This document shows positions 8,930 through 20,645 of a stretch of 64,000 bases of DNA, piece after piece; position 1 is the stretch's first letter; each line of letters opens with the position of its first letter. The DNA comes from Cristatella mucedo (lineage: Eukaryota > Bryozoa > Phylactolaemata > Cristatellidae). The notes beneath the pieces are model-generated. The model saw nothing but the letters and a program-made list of their open reading frames with translations. It made no database searches and was not told where the DNA came from. A program made the translations under genes and the position numbers. The stretch is from the NCBI GenBank assembly GCA_009760855.2, contig WPIO01000045.1, positions 1,509,501-1,573,500 of the forward strand, written 5' to 3'.

Positions 8930-11900
8930 TAATTTCAAACCATTTTTAGTCTACTCGAAGCGTTCTTTCGAAGCTCATGTTTTGGGTCCCTCTAACAACA
9001 GATTACCAATATTGGCAGTAATCTACCGCCCCCAGGTATGAAGTCCTCCATTAATTTAGATTTTTCCTGCCATAATTTTTATTTTGTGTGCAAGAAATCG
9101 CCCCCTCCTGATTTTGAGTGATTTTAACATTTATTTCGTCAAGTCAGCTGATGCCGTATAAACCGAATGTCGTGCACTGACTGACTTGGCTTCTTTTATG
9201 GCTCATGTGAACCCAGTCACCATAAAGTTCACACACTCAATCAATCAAATATTCTTCCACGATTGCAGGTAATGGTCTCCTGTTATCACCAGATTCTTCA
9301 CATCTGACCACATGGGGGTCTCATTCAGTCAGCAGTTTGTGCCCTCCTTCAGATCCACCATCACACGTACGAAACCTCAGCACCATTGACATCGGCCCTG
9401 CCCTCACAAGTATGACCTCCCTTGCTGCTCAATTGTTCTTCTGACATGCCCTCACGAGCGACGTTCTCGCAAGTTTGCCCCTCTGACTAAAAACACTGCA
9501 CCCTCACCCAGATGGCCAGTGGCTTATCGCAGACATTAAGCTAGTTAGGTCTTATAATAGCAAGCTTGATAAAGCAAGCAAAATAGCAGGGCTGAGTGTT
9601 CATTGCTAGGCATGACTACTGTAGATTAGAGCTATTTATCCAAGCAAAGGCTAAGTTTAGGTTCTATATAAACATTGTCAACTTACAAGCTCGCTATCCA
9701 AAAGTTGTTATGTCTACCATAAACCATCTCCTTAATTAAACCCAAGTTAGTTCTTTACCTAATGATCCTGGTGGCAATGTAGCAGATCGCACCTCTAGTT
9801 TTTTGTCAACAAGACAGACAAGATGTGAGTTCTTCCCTGAGATAACCGCATCCTCACTGGTCTCCTCTACCTCTGTACCACCCGGGCTTCTCTGAGTCAA
9901 TTTCTCAATATCTGAATTCTAAGCCTGCCACAAGTGACCTCATGCTGAAATTCATCTCCCTGTTAAAGAAGACTAATAGTCCTCTAGACCCTATCCTCCC
10001 ACATTCCTACTTGTGTGATATGCTGACATGCATTTCAAGCATAATAAAGATTTCCTTAGCTTCAGGTCTGCTCTGTGAACCTTTCAAAAAGGCTATCGTT
10101 ATGGATTCTGAAAAATCTTCAAGCAGTGTTTGATACTATTGATCATAAAGTCCCTCTCAAGTACCTCTCACCTCGAGTGTGGATGGCACTGCAGTGAAAT
10201 GGTTAAAATACTATTTCAGTGAGCAGCTCCAGAGCATCGATGTCAATGGGCGAGCATCATCGGAGGAGTCACTTAAGTATGTTGTACTCCAGGACCCAGT
10301 GATTGGTCTGTTTCTTTTCGCAATTTATAGTCTCCTACTTGTCGGTGGTATCTCCAAGCACGATCTAGGCTTCCACCTCAATGCAGATGACACAGCTTTG
10401 ATCCCTACCATTCTGCCGGTACGTCAAACTCACTCAACTCCGTTGCTGTATTGTTTGTATATATTGAATGTATGCAGCAAACGGCCTCATATTTAGTAAC
10501 GATAAAACCAACTTAGTAGTTATGGGTAAACCTATGTGTGACTCAGAAATCGGAAAGCGTAAAGCCAAAAATTGGCTCTGCAAACATACCTCCCATAAAT
10601 ATCTGCATAAAATCTAGGTATGCCGATAAAAAGTGACCTTGTACTAGATGACCACATCAGCCCCAGAGTAAAGTCTGTCTACTTTCAGCTATGTATCGTT
10701 GCAAAAATTCAGGCCTTCTGAGACAGGGACACATCATCTGAACATTTGTGACATCCTGTCTTAACTTTTTAACTCACAGCTTGCAGGTTTTCTGGCCTGT
10801 GCAATCAAGCGCTTACAACTGATGCAAAGTTCAGCAGCCAGGCTTGCCTGCCGCGAACCTTGCAGTTGCCACATTGCATGACATCTCACAGGCCTGTTCT
10901 TCAGCAAACAGCGTATCGACTCCGAAGGTTTCGTTACTCACCTTTAGGTTCCTTCATTCTCTGGCTCCGACTTACCTATTAGAACTACTCTCAATCAGGG
11001 TTTGCATCGTACCACCAGCTTTTTCTTACTCAAATCGTTTAGTGGAACCTCAAATCAACCTCAAATTCATTTGTGACAATGCTTTTAGTTCGTATACTCG
11101 CAAAAAGCAAATAGATCACTGCAGATGGCTGTGAATATGGCTGCAAGACTAGTTTGCAAATTCCAGAGGTTTCACCAAGTGTCTCCTTTGCTAACAGACC
11201 TAGGATGGCTTCCGGTTGATGAATGGAGGCAGAGCTAAGTTCTTATGCTGACCCACAAGGCCCACCACGGCTTGGCTCCTTCGTACCTAGCTGAACTGCT
11301 GCACCAGTTTAAGCCTCCTCGTACCCTCAAGTCCTGTATGGACAATAGATTAGCTGTTCCATTCCTCTACTTAATGACCGTTGTTGACAGAAGCTTTAGC
11401 TCTGCAGGTCCGAACTGTGGAACTCGCTTCCACAATTCTTACGCAACGACAACTACTCTCCTGCTGCCAACTATGGCTCATCTTTTCCAGCAGTCCTGAG
11501 CTGCTACTGCCATGCTACTCACTACCTCAACTGCTCTTCTGACTGTGCTATGCTTTCCAATTTCTCTTCGTTGCATGAAGTGAAGTCTGTTGGCTACCGA
11601 ATGTGTACCGAAGGCCGATTAGGCTGTCAGTGTGCTATACACAACTCTCCTGCATAGCACCCACAACAAGTTTTAGTCTTGGTGGCTTTATTGGGGTACA
11701 GACGGAGATACTTTACATTATTAAAAAAGACTAGAACTCACTCTCCACTGACACCGAGACATGTCGTGACTTGACGTTTAAAAAGAAACTAATACGTGGC
11801 TGTTCCTAATTGCCATTGCTATGTGCCTGTTCCTAATTGCCATTCTTTATGATTTGTCCTTTGGGTGCTTACGGATGCTGATACCGTACCTGTTACCGCT

Positions 11901-12065
11901 AACTGTAATGTGCATGTTGACACTTATTATGTTACTACTAACATATATTCACGCTTCCTTTACAGCAAATTTAAAGTAAGTATAACATAAAGTATTGGAA
12001 TGAGATTAACTCCTCCGAGGGCCCTATTGAAATGCATTACTGATGTTGTTATTATCATTGTTACT
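8930..12065 (+). mobile_element. LINE-A, long decayed copy with nested LINE-B
   Basis: Despite many stops and indels, the order of the LINE-A protein can be followed. From about 8960 come endonuclease segments: a counterpart of SFESIALV, then LPILAVIYRP, a degraded GDFN region near 9120, SDH near 9300 and a TKRTVRTCPDG counterpart near 9490. At 9942-10133 there is KFISLLKKTNSPLDPI, then an internal deletion to FDTIDHK near 10130. At 10179-10420 lie WLKYYFSEQLQSIDVNG and the LNADDT equivalent of YADDT. C-terminal RT follows to 11107. The element resumes at about 11735 after a nested LINE-B and runs to an (ATT)n-like end near 12065. Some open pieces are incidental. Confidence 0.75.
11108..11721 (+). 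mobile_element. LINE-B 3' fragment nested in LINE-A
   Basis: Begins near CTGCAGATGGCTGTGAATATGG and carries the LINE-B C-terminal RT (LTHKAHHGLAPSYLAELLHQ, then a frameshift in the FSSAGP region). It ends GGAGATACTTTACATTA. LINE-A sequence breaks at CGCAAAAAGC and resumes after TTAAAAAAGACTAGAACTC, so an imperfect AAAAAG(C/A) duplication flanks the insert. Confidence 0.8.
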
Positions 12066-12634
12066 CAGCTTGCACCTCCATAATATGTAGACTCTAAAGG
12101 CAGCTATCAAATTTAAAGGCAGCCATACTAATTCGGTCAGATTATAACAGCACTAGAGACCATTCTCGGTTAAAGTACCGTTAGCTGATCAAAGAGCTTC
12201 GTTTATATAGCGGCAGAGGAGACTAGGTGGTTATCAACCCATTTGCAGTGGATAATAAAGGATGACCTGCTGTAGGACTTAACCACACAAACCGGTTTGA
12301 CAGTTTTGACCACCACACTACATACGTTACATACTATTTACATTACTCCATATTATACAATTTCGACCATATAAAATACCGGGTGGTTTTAGTCAGTTGT
12401 AGGCTGTGACTGGTGCTGTATGCACATATAGCCCCTCTGGGGCTTTGGAATACACCTCGCTACCATAACTACTCGGACTTATCAAAGTATGAGCTTTATT
12501 GCTTATTGCTGTGAAGCTCTGTTATATCGGCTACATTTGTTTATATTAGTGAATCGCCGATGACCAGTTAGCTGTGCTTTGAGGTACAGGCAAGAAACTG
12601 ATCAGCATCTGCACGGACCAACACTGGTTACGGG
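12066..12634. other. no gene seen
   Basis: No frame or repeat recognised; ordinary intergenic sequence between a LINE-A tail and a LINE-B tail. Confidence 0.35.
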
Positions 12635-12925
12635 TTTTGTAATGTAATGTAATGTATCTCCATCGTAACCCCACAAAGACTGTGTGGATGTTGGGCAGGA
12701 GACTCTTGTGTAGTGCACACACTGCCTAAGCGGGTTTCAGTATGCATTTGGTAGTCAACAGACTTCATCTCACCCAACAAAGAGAACGTGGGAAAGCATA
12801 GCAGAGTCACGAGAGCAGTTGAATTAGTCAGTAACATGGAAGTAGCAGCTCAGGACGGCTGGAAAGTATGTGCTATAGTCGGCAGCAGGAGAGTAGTTGT
12901 CGTTGCATAAGAAGTTGTATTGAAG
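12635..12925 (-). mobile_element. LINE-B 3' fragment
   Basis: Reverse copy beginning with the tail AATGTAATGTAATGTATCTCC, followed by the complement of the LINE-B C-terminus. The copy is broken inside the region matching the NSLPQFLRND segment. Confidence 0.85.
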
Positions 12926-13844
12926 GGCATTGGTTCAGGAGCCTCTATAGCATACTCGTAACGATTCGTTAATCGAGTTGCAAGGTTCATGAACGGCCAT
13001 AATCATTTCCATGCTCCGCTTCACAGTTCTTGTGCAAGCAGCAGGTACACATCTATAACCGTTGCTGCCTTTATCTCATAATGCGCTATAGAATGATGCA
13101 CGGTGGGCCTTTGCCTGTGCTGATCGTGAGTGTAAGCAATGAATGTCGTAAGAAAAGTATACCATCGTGCTGGGTGGGTCGTTGTAAGGAGGTCACCAGG
13201 GACCAACAAGAGTTCAGCAGCCCTCGTAAGAATGGCAGAGCCAAGCTAAGCACTGAATGGCTTCGTGGAATCGGGCATCGATACTTCACGGAAATTTGCA
13301 GCCCTCAGCCCTCATTTGGGTGACCTCAAGGCTTACCATAGATGCATTTGCTCTCATACTTCTCCTGCAGTGAAATTCCATTGTAAGCTTACGATCTTTT
13401 TATGGAGACCAGAGCTTACCATTCCTACCAGAAGACGCAGAGACAAAATGATTGCCTGAACTAGCTACTTTGTATTTTAAATTCACCCTGTCACTTTGAA
13501 GGATCACCTACTTTATTTTTTTAAACGTCCAGAATTGCCTCAGACTGGATAGGTTAGAGCTTCGGAGTCCTAGAGCGATACCAGCTCAGTGAATGCTACC
13601 AGAATTTATATCCATTGCAAATACCGGCTGATAACCGAAGTCTTATCCCTGGATCTAGGCTAAAACTAAGCTCTTATCGAGAATTTAAATAAAAAAAATG
13701 GCTTCACCAAGAGTCACATGATGCTTTCCGAGGCTCCATTACCTGTAGCTTAATACTGACTGCTTTTTATAAAGAAAAATTCAGTGAGTCCACTTCTAGT
13801 TAGTCAGTCTAGGTACCTATACCCTTATCAACGCACTAAATGTC
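12926..13844. other. no gene seen
   Basis: Two overlapping opposite-strand frames at 13030-13323 have no recognisable domain. The final 100 bases are AT-rich. Nothing supports a gene. Confidence 0.35.
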
Positions 13845-13965
13845 TTCCGGGCAGATATTCGATTCCTGATGTTGGCTAATTTTTTTAAGATAAACGACGG
13901 TAAAAACGGAATCCAAGTCATAGGCCCCCTAAGCATACGACTGGAGTAGGGGAAATTGCTCTGCC
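13845..13965 (+). mobile_element. LINE-B small fragment
   Basis: Contains CCTGATGTTGGCTAATTT and AAACGACGGTAAAAACGGAA, the segment after the catalytic motif (counterpart of [18 protein letters not shown]), plus CCCCCTAAGCATACGACTGG. Confidence 0.5.
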
Positions 13966-13999
13966 AATAAATGCACTGGCTCCCCATCAAGTAGCATGT

Positions 14000-14412
14000 C
14001 CATTCACATAATAACTCTGGAGTCTCATGCTAAGATAGGACCTGAACCATTGCATTGCAGTGCCACTAATGGCCAGGCGAGATGAGACGTGCTCAAGAAG
14101 GACTAAGTGATCGATGGTATCAAAATGCCTGCCGAAAGATCGAACAAAACAAGCAAAGATACTCTACCCATTTCTGCACTCCATAGTAGGTAGCTGTACA
14201 CCCGACGCAATGCTGACTCTGTAGAGTGAATAGGTCTAAAACCAGATTAGAATTTATAGCTAGGTTTGAAGTTTCAATGTATGAGTTCAGCTGGTCTGCC
14301 ACGACTCATTCCAGTGTCTTGGATAGGAATGGCAGAGGAGAGACTGGGCGGAAGTTGCTCAAGTTCTCTTGGTCTAGTGTTGCTTTCTTGAGTAGTGGCA
14401 CAAAGCATGTAC
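14000..14412 (-). mobile_element. LINE-A RT fragment, reverse
   Basis: Complement of the central RT domain. Collinear matches to 27480-27860 include CTGGAGTCTCATGCTAAGAT, GATCGATGGTATCAAAA (the FDTIDH motif) and GTTCAGCTGGTCTGCCACGA (complement of VADQLNSY). Many substitutions; neither end of the element is present. Confidence 0.75.
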
Positions 14413-15325
14413 TAAGTTATAAGATGGTACTTTCAATCCATGGTAGGCAGCTCGATTGCTCGTTCCAAATATTTCCATAATATTTGGCATTGCCTCAACG
14501 AGAAGGCTCTTATACACGACGTGCACTTTGCAGCACACTACCCCACTTGAGCCTTTTTGCCTAATTTCACTGGATCTACGGACCTCCTCAACAGCTAACT
14601 GCTGCTGTAGCTGAACGCCAGGGTATAACGCCACCCACTCTATAGTGCTTTATTGGGCTGTTCAAAATAAGCACTGCTCGTTAGCATTCCGAGGAGAATG
14701 TGGTATTTCGTATATGCACATAAGCTAATCTAAGGCTAGCCCCTCTGAAGACCAGACTTTCTCGTGGTCCTTCGTGGTCTTCTATGTCAGATTGCACCCT
14801 GGCGTATCGTAGACCTTCATATGAAACTTACCAAGTCCATAATTAAGGACTTGACCGTTTCTTTGATTCAAACTTTGAGGCTCTGGGAGCTAGCTACAAG
14901 TCACTGTTTGGGTAAGCTTCAGCTTAAGAAGCAGCTACCACCAGACAGGCGTTTCACTACCAGCCTGTGATGAGTGTTGGCCCGGTATGCCTGGCTGAAT
15001 TACTTGGGGTATGAATAGGGCATTGTTATGGACCTGTTAACGCCTGATCGCCTTGACAATCGAAGAGGCTACTTGATAAGTTGAGGCACAATGATAGAAT
15101 TGTATCCCGAACAATTAGGCAGGACAACGACTGGGGCGGAGGCAGATTGTCTGATACCTTCAATTCTAGCCTCACCGACGCCGGCGAAGCTACCCCTTCC
15201 GATCCGAGCAACCCGGCTAGCCCGGGCCTGAATGAAGGCTACACTCAAGGCGGGGCTGCACGACTGGCACCAGCGGTTTCACATTTCAGATGACTCTCAA
15301 GCTCCGAATGAGATTACATGTACGT
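14413..15325. other. no gene seen
   Basis: Includes a locally GC-rich patch at 15110-15290 whose forward frame is rich in Ser, Asp and Gly and lies just upstream of a LINE-A 3' end. It is not recognisable as any domain. Confidence 0.35.
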
Positions 15326-15510
15326 GCTGACCCTGTGCATGTCACCCCTAACCATATTATTCATCTCGTTTGTTTTTCAAGCATGATTTTACTTACCATT
15401 CAATTGCATTTCCCTTTGCAGCAAATGTAAAGCGCCTAGAGAGAGATTGAGTTCTCTGAGGGCGCTTTATCAAGTGAATTATTATTATTATTATTATTAT
15501 TATTAACAGC
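15326..15510 (+). mobile_element. LINE-A 3' end
   Basis: Clean 3' end: CTGACCCTGTGCATGTCACC, CCCTTTGCAGCAAATGTAAAG, the full hairpin (GCGCCTAGAGAGAGATTGAG then TTCTCTGAGGGCGC) and TTTATCAAGTG followed by about nine ATT units. It is 5'-truncated to roughly 180 bp and little diverged. Confidence 0.9.
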
Positions 15511-16849
15511 ATACCGAAAGTCGTGTAGCGGTTGTAGGCCTTGCCACCACTCTTCTACGTCCCAAGCGACTAGTTATGGCAGCTGATGCTAATACTGCAT
15601 ACGAGAGCGTCTTGTGTCCCGAATGTGCATGGCCTGTTCATGCTTGCCACGATCTTTTCGTGGCGGTCTCATGGCTAAAAGTTTTTTTTTATCCTTTGAG
15701 ACAATTATTATCGTATCCTAACGAGTGCTTGCTGAGCTGTATGTTTTGGATGCCTTCCATGTTAAGTGACTAACTTATCGTATGTCTTTTGCTCTCTACC
15801 CATTAACGTCGGCTACCAGCACTTAATGCAACGATCTGGCTAGGATTTTTCGACGGCTGCTAAAAATCTCTAACCCGAGGAGTGTGGTGCAAGATCAAGG
15901 CCTTCTCTTGCAATCCCAACTTGTTTCGCTTTCGGTGCAATGAAAAAAGCTGCAATCTAAGCATTTCAGACCAGCTGATTAAAAACTTACATTTAAATAA
16001 AGGCAGAAATGCCACCACCTCTCTTTCGGAGTGCAAAAAAGACTGCCTGCTGCAGGGCTCGAACCCATAACCTGCTCGTTGTGTACCAGCTTAGCATGGT
16101 AATGTTGTTTATACAATAAACTCACTCGTCCCTCGAGGTTCATAGTGCAGTCAACTTGAAATCAGGGTTCTATTAAACAAATGCAAGACATTTATGTACT
16201 TGCAGCTCAGGAATGCGTTGCAAATGACACGCATATGCAATAGTTGCATTATGCAAAATCGTGCTTGATGGGGTAGCACACCATCTTCGAAATACACATA
16301 TCTTTCAGTTTGGCCAGTTTCAAGAGGTGCTGTCTGTCTGCTGCAATCGACAGCTCCAATTGTACTTATCAGTATTTACGTAGCTGCTCGAAGCTAGCAG
16401 TTTGGTAGATCTAACATGAACCTCAGATAATTCGCTGTGGTTAATATTTGCTATAGTAAAATCTGACCGAGTTATCTATGCACTAATATTATCAAATTTA
16501 TTCAGTATCAGTAGGTCTGCATTCATGAATGGACGACAAAGACTGTAGCTCGATGCTCGATTTGTTGAGAGTAAGTAGTTTTTGGATATTAAAGCATGCT
16601 AACATATCGTTCTGCTGTTGGTGGTGCTACTAGGAATACATGGAGTGCACTTCGCAATTTCAAATATTCACACAGCACAGTTCTCTGTAATGGTCACAAG
16701 CGTTTTTTTAAACAAATTCTCTTTAGCAAGAGCTGTCTTAGGTAGCCATTGCAATTCGACGAGTAGTTGCAAGGCTAGCAAACTGCAACAGATTAATTAC
16801 CGAAGCCAAGGTTTGGCTAGGGGTAAGGTGCTCCCTTTAACAGACCAAT
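15511..16849. other. no gene seen
   Basis: Only frames of about 60-77 codons without domain signal. A B-box-like GGGCTCGAACCC occurs at about 16056 but without a recognisable tRNA or SINE body. Confidence 0.35.
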
Positions 16850-16935
16850 GAAGTGGGCTCGAACCCTGTGGCACTTGTACAGTGCCTGGAAAGAGATAAG
16901 GTTCTCTTAGTTTTCTATACGAATGGATTATGTTA
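16850..16935 (+). mobile_element. SINE-1 3' fragment
   Basis: AAGTGGGCTCGAACCCTGTG (B-box region) followed by the short linker and GAAAGAGATAAGGTTCTCTT, the 3' stem; the A-box half is lost. Confidence 0.7.
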
Positions 16936-17985
16936 TTAATTGATGGGGTGCACACCCATACCTTCGGTTAGTAGACGTGCTATGCTGAATCCGAGGTTGG
17001 GAGACAGTTCTGACCGGGAAATCCCAGGGGATGCGACGAATTAATCCAGACCACATCACATTGGCCGGAAGAAGCTCCCATTTTGATTGCACATTGCATT
17101 AAACTATTTTTTAGTATGCCTACACAAATTTACTGCTTTCCTCGAATTTTTTCTTATGCAATGCGCCGTTAGAACCGAACGAATACCACAATCCCACCAA
17201 AAATACCGCCGTGCCTTTTTTTATCTCCTGTAACTCCAAAGAGCTAAAAAGACTGCCAACGGCTGTTACGCAGGAGAGCTTTTGAAGTAGGAAACTCGTG
17301 TTGTTTTAATTCCCTTAGTATAATATTTGGCTTGTCTTTAAGTCTGTAGCTGGTGCCCTACATATAGTCATTTCTTCGCACAAATGCTTCGCTCATTACT
17401 AACAATGCATTGCTAGATGATCGTGTGTATTTATGGGCTTTATTTGTCTGTTTATCTAGTTAATTATTCTTAATATCGATATGCCAAAGGTGTCTTAACT
17501 CAAGAGTGTAGTGCTCGAACTCTACGGCTAAGATCTTCAGTTTGAGTCCTGCAGCAGGCAATTTTGTATTGCCCCACATGCAGAGCAAGCGAGAGTCATC
17601 GTCTCTATGGCTCTTCTACCTCTGTAGAAATGGTGGTTAAAATCAGTTCACATTTACTCTACAATGGAGTCGCCTTATTCGACCTAGAAGGTATTTATTT
17701 CTCCTAGCCAGCCAATCTTCAGACTCTGAAGATAGTATTTTGCATCGATTAGAGGAAGAATTATGGAGTTTTTAAGGTGTGTGCAAGAGATGGAAGCCAA
17801 TTTTATTTTACGGGTAAAACACTGGAAGCTAGCACCAGAAACGCACAAGTAATTTTTTACGTGCTTTTGTACAAGCATATACGCTTATACAATACATTCA
17901 CACAATGGAAAATGTAGTTTTAACTGCATAAATACGCAGTGATATACACCTGCTAAGCAGCTGGTTGCACTTATTTCAAGAGTGA
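16936..17985. other. no gene seen
   Basis: AT-rich sequence with short frames only. A tRNA-like GCTCGAACTC lies near 17512 and TTTGAGTCC near 17542, too degraded to assign to a SINE. Confidence 0.35.
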
Positions 17986-18695
17986 AATGTCAGAAACATT
18001 TCAATCAGTGTTAGAGGCAGCACACCACTGAAACTGCTCTCCTCCGTGTTAACAATGACATTCTATGTGGCAACGATGACGGGCATGTCACTGCCCTAGC
18101 TCTACTAGATCTATCAGCGATCACGATGTTCTACTTGAACGATTGAGAACAACGATCGGTCTGGCAGACGAGGCACTGGCGTGGTTTAAATCGTACTTGT
18201 CCGATCGTGTTCAACCCGTCTATGTGGGTCTCACACGCAAGACGGGTCACTTGTGGAGTCCCTCAAGGGTCTGTCCTCGGTCCTTTGCTTTTCTCCGTTT
18301 ATACTCAACGTCTCGGGAAAGTGATTAAGGTCCTTCAAATAGGATATCACTTTTATGCTGCCGATAACCAGCTGTATTTGTCATTCAAACCGTCGGAATC
18401 TGCTACAGGAACTGATCAACTGAATGCTTACCTGCCGACTTCCGATCCTGGATGTCGGAAGATTTCTTGAAACTAAATGACGATAAAACCGGACTGCTGC
18501 TCTCAGGACACCCTAGGTGTGTGGGTGGATTAAAAGGCTTTTCTCTTCTAATAGACGATGCTATTGTGCGACCATCACCACGTGCTCGAAATTTAGGCGC
18601 CATGTCTGACAGCTGCCTAAATTTTAACCGCTTCATTCAGAAGACAGCTTCTACAGCTAGCCATGACGTCCGATTCCTATTTAAGATTAGGAGCT
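17986..18695 (+). mobile_element. LINE-B RT fragment
   Basis: Central RT domain with frameshifts. Landmarks are TETALLRVNND (near 18030), LDLSA (near 18110), [12 protein letters not shown], the [15 protein letters not shown] motif (18250-18310), a [12 protein letters not shown] version of the catalytic YADDTQLYL (18350, with D to N in the second aspartate position), and [15 protein letters not shown]. It stops near KIRSCL, where a pyrimidine tract takes over. Confidence 0.85.
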
Positions 18696-18835
18696 GTCTG
18701 TCTTTTTTCTCCCCTTCATCCCCTTCACTCTTCTCCTCACCCGCCTTTTCTTCCCCTTTTTCTTCTCATCCCTCTCCTCCAACTTCCCCACTCTGCTCCG
18801 TTCTTCCTCTCTGTCTTTATTCTCAATTGGTCTAG
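18696..18835. repeat. pyrimidine-rich low-complexity tract
   Basis: About 140 bases almost wholly C and T on the + strand (CCCCTTCATCCCC, CTTCTCCTC and similar) replace the expected continuation of LINE-B. Confidence 0.85.
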
Positions 18836-20645
18836 ATGGCCTAGACCTTCAGGATTAAAGCTCTCTGATTCAATAAGATCGCGATAATGAAGTGCTCTAG
18901 CTAGTCGTCACTCACTAGCCGTGTACCTCGAATCCACAGCTCGTCTGTATATAATGATTCAATATTGAGGCCTAAGCGGGACGAGCCAACGCTTGATTCG
19001 CCTTCGTAAACTATAGCAGTTAAATCGCTCCCATCTCTCAAGACGCTTGCACGTGTTGGGAGCTGAGGTTGAACGAGCTGTCCTCGTTGCCTAGGCAGTC
19101 AAATATCAACACAGCACACATGAGGTATGTAGCTGCTGGGCCGTCTAGTTTTGACGTCTTGAGCAATTGCTGGACTAAAGCCTCTGAAGAATCCAGAGAC
19201 AAAACCTAGATGCCAGATACGTACAGTACTTTATGTGCTACTTACTGTGGCCACCAGGAAGTCTAAGCCATAGGAGGTAAGAGAGTTCGCATTGGTTCTA
19301 GAAGCCTTCCTAGAGTGAGAAATACATTTTGATGTGAGATTAGGAAGGGAATGCATGAAGGCGGACAATGAGCTCGAGCTGGGAATAACGGTGAGAGATC
19401 CAATGGATTGGTATTCTGTGAGACAGCCTTGCTGACTTTGACTATCCGTGCTGGAACAAGGTTGCTGAACTTGTCTTGACTTTAGTGATTCGAGCAAACT
19501 GGCTTCAATAACTTGCCGTTTAGCTCTCTCCCACTCTCCCCTAAGTAAACAAAGGCTTCATTTCCATCGCTTTGTCTGCTACTACGTTAGCAATTGCATT
19601 TCCCTTTGTCTGCTAGCTTTGTCTTCGATGACTGCTGCTGCTGCTGCTACCTCCGTAAATCAATTACACTCTGAGCCACGTGGCACGAGACACTGCCTCA
19701 AAGCTATGTCTGGACCAGCTGCCAACAGTTGGCATGCTTCTCGATCTGTACAGTCGTGGACCAGCTGTGGCACCCATGAAAGAAGCTCCTACTAGGTAAG
19801 AGTTGTACTGGTATGTTCTGCCCACTCTAGTTCCATGTTTATGCTATGGGTACGGAGAGCCAAATTGGTATGGAACTGTTGAGCTATGTTACCTGGCTTG
19901 GCTTGATACATGCATGCCTTCACCAAGTAACCTGCTACTCATTAGCAAGTCACAACTCTGGTTATGCAAAAGAAAGAAAAACATTACCCTAGGACCTGTC
20001 ATGGAAGAAGAGATACAAGTAGTGGCTGGCTAGAGGAAACAGTGGCCAGCTGACAATAGCACGGCGTCCTTCCGTCCGCTTGCAACCGTGCTGCGTGCAT
20101 TTAACCCGAGATTAGAAGTTTGTGGCACTGACAATTGGGCCAAGTGTTTGGTTAAGAAGTCGCAAGGTTGAACCGTCCGATATAAATTTAAGGCTATCAT
20201 TCCTTTGTAGCATAGTGTTGACTTAAACCTGCATTGTCGGGCCCGTCAAGGCTGCCGCGAATAGAAAACCTTCGGTATCTCTTAAAAATTTCATAATGGT
20301 TCCGGCAGATAAAATCGATACTAAGATTAAGTCCACTAAAAAAGAGCTCGTCGCCTATGCATCCTTTACCATATCCTCTGTGGTCTTCGGCGTTTAACAA
20401 ACTTTCGCTAGTCATAGCCTAGATTTTCAAGGCTTTGATAAATAAAGAGAGCGTTTGCTACGTCATTCAAATTGGCCCTCATTTAACCGATATTTAGGTC
20501 TGGAGCAGATTCCGAGGCCCAGGCGAATTATGGTCTAGTTTCACTCCTTCATTTGTTGTCTGTTCACAATACTCGGAAAGATTGGATAAGTTGCCTGTGG
20601 GGAGCACGTAGACAAGAACGATGCCTTCGGGAACTTTTCAGTAGG
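18836..20645. other. no gene established
   Basis: Mostly featureless. It has a (CTG)5-6 run at about 19628. An 88-codon reverse frame at 19231-19497 contains NSLTSYGLDFLVAT, which faintly resembles the opening of an L2/CR1-type endonuclease domain; it is otherwise unrecognised. Confidence 0.3.

Noticed and set aside
15081-15293. 70-codon forward frame with Ser/Asp/Gly-rich product
   Set aside because: Short, overlapping reverse frame of equal length, no recognisable motif and adjacent to a LINE-A end.
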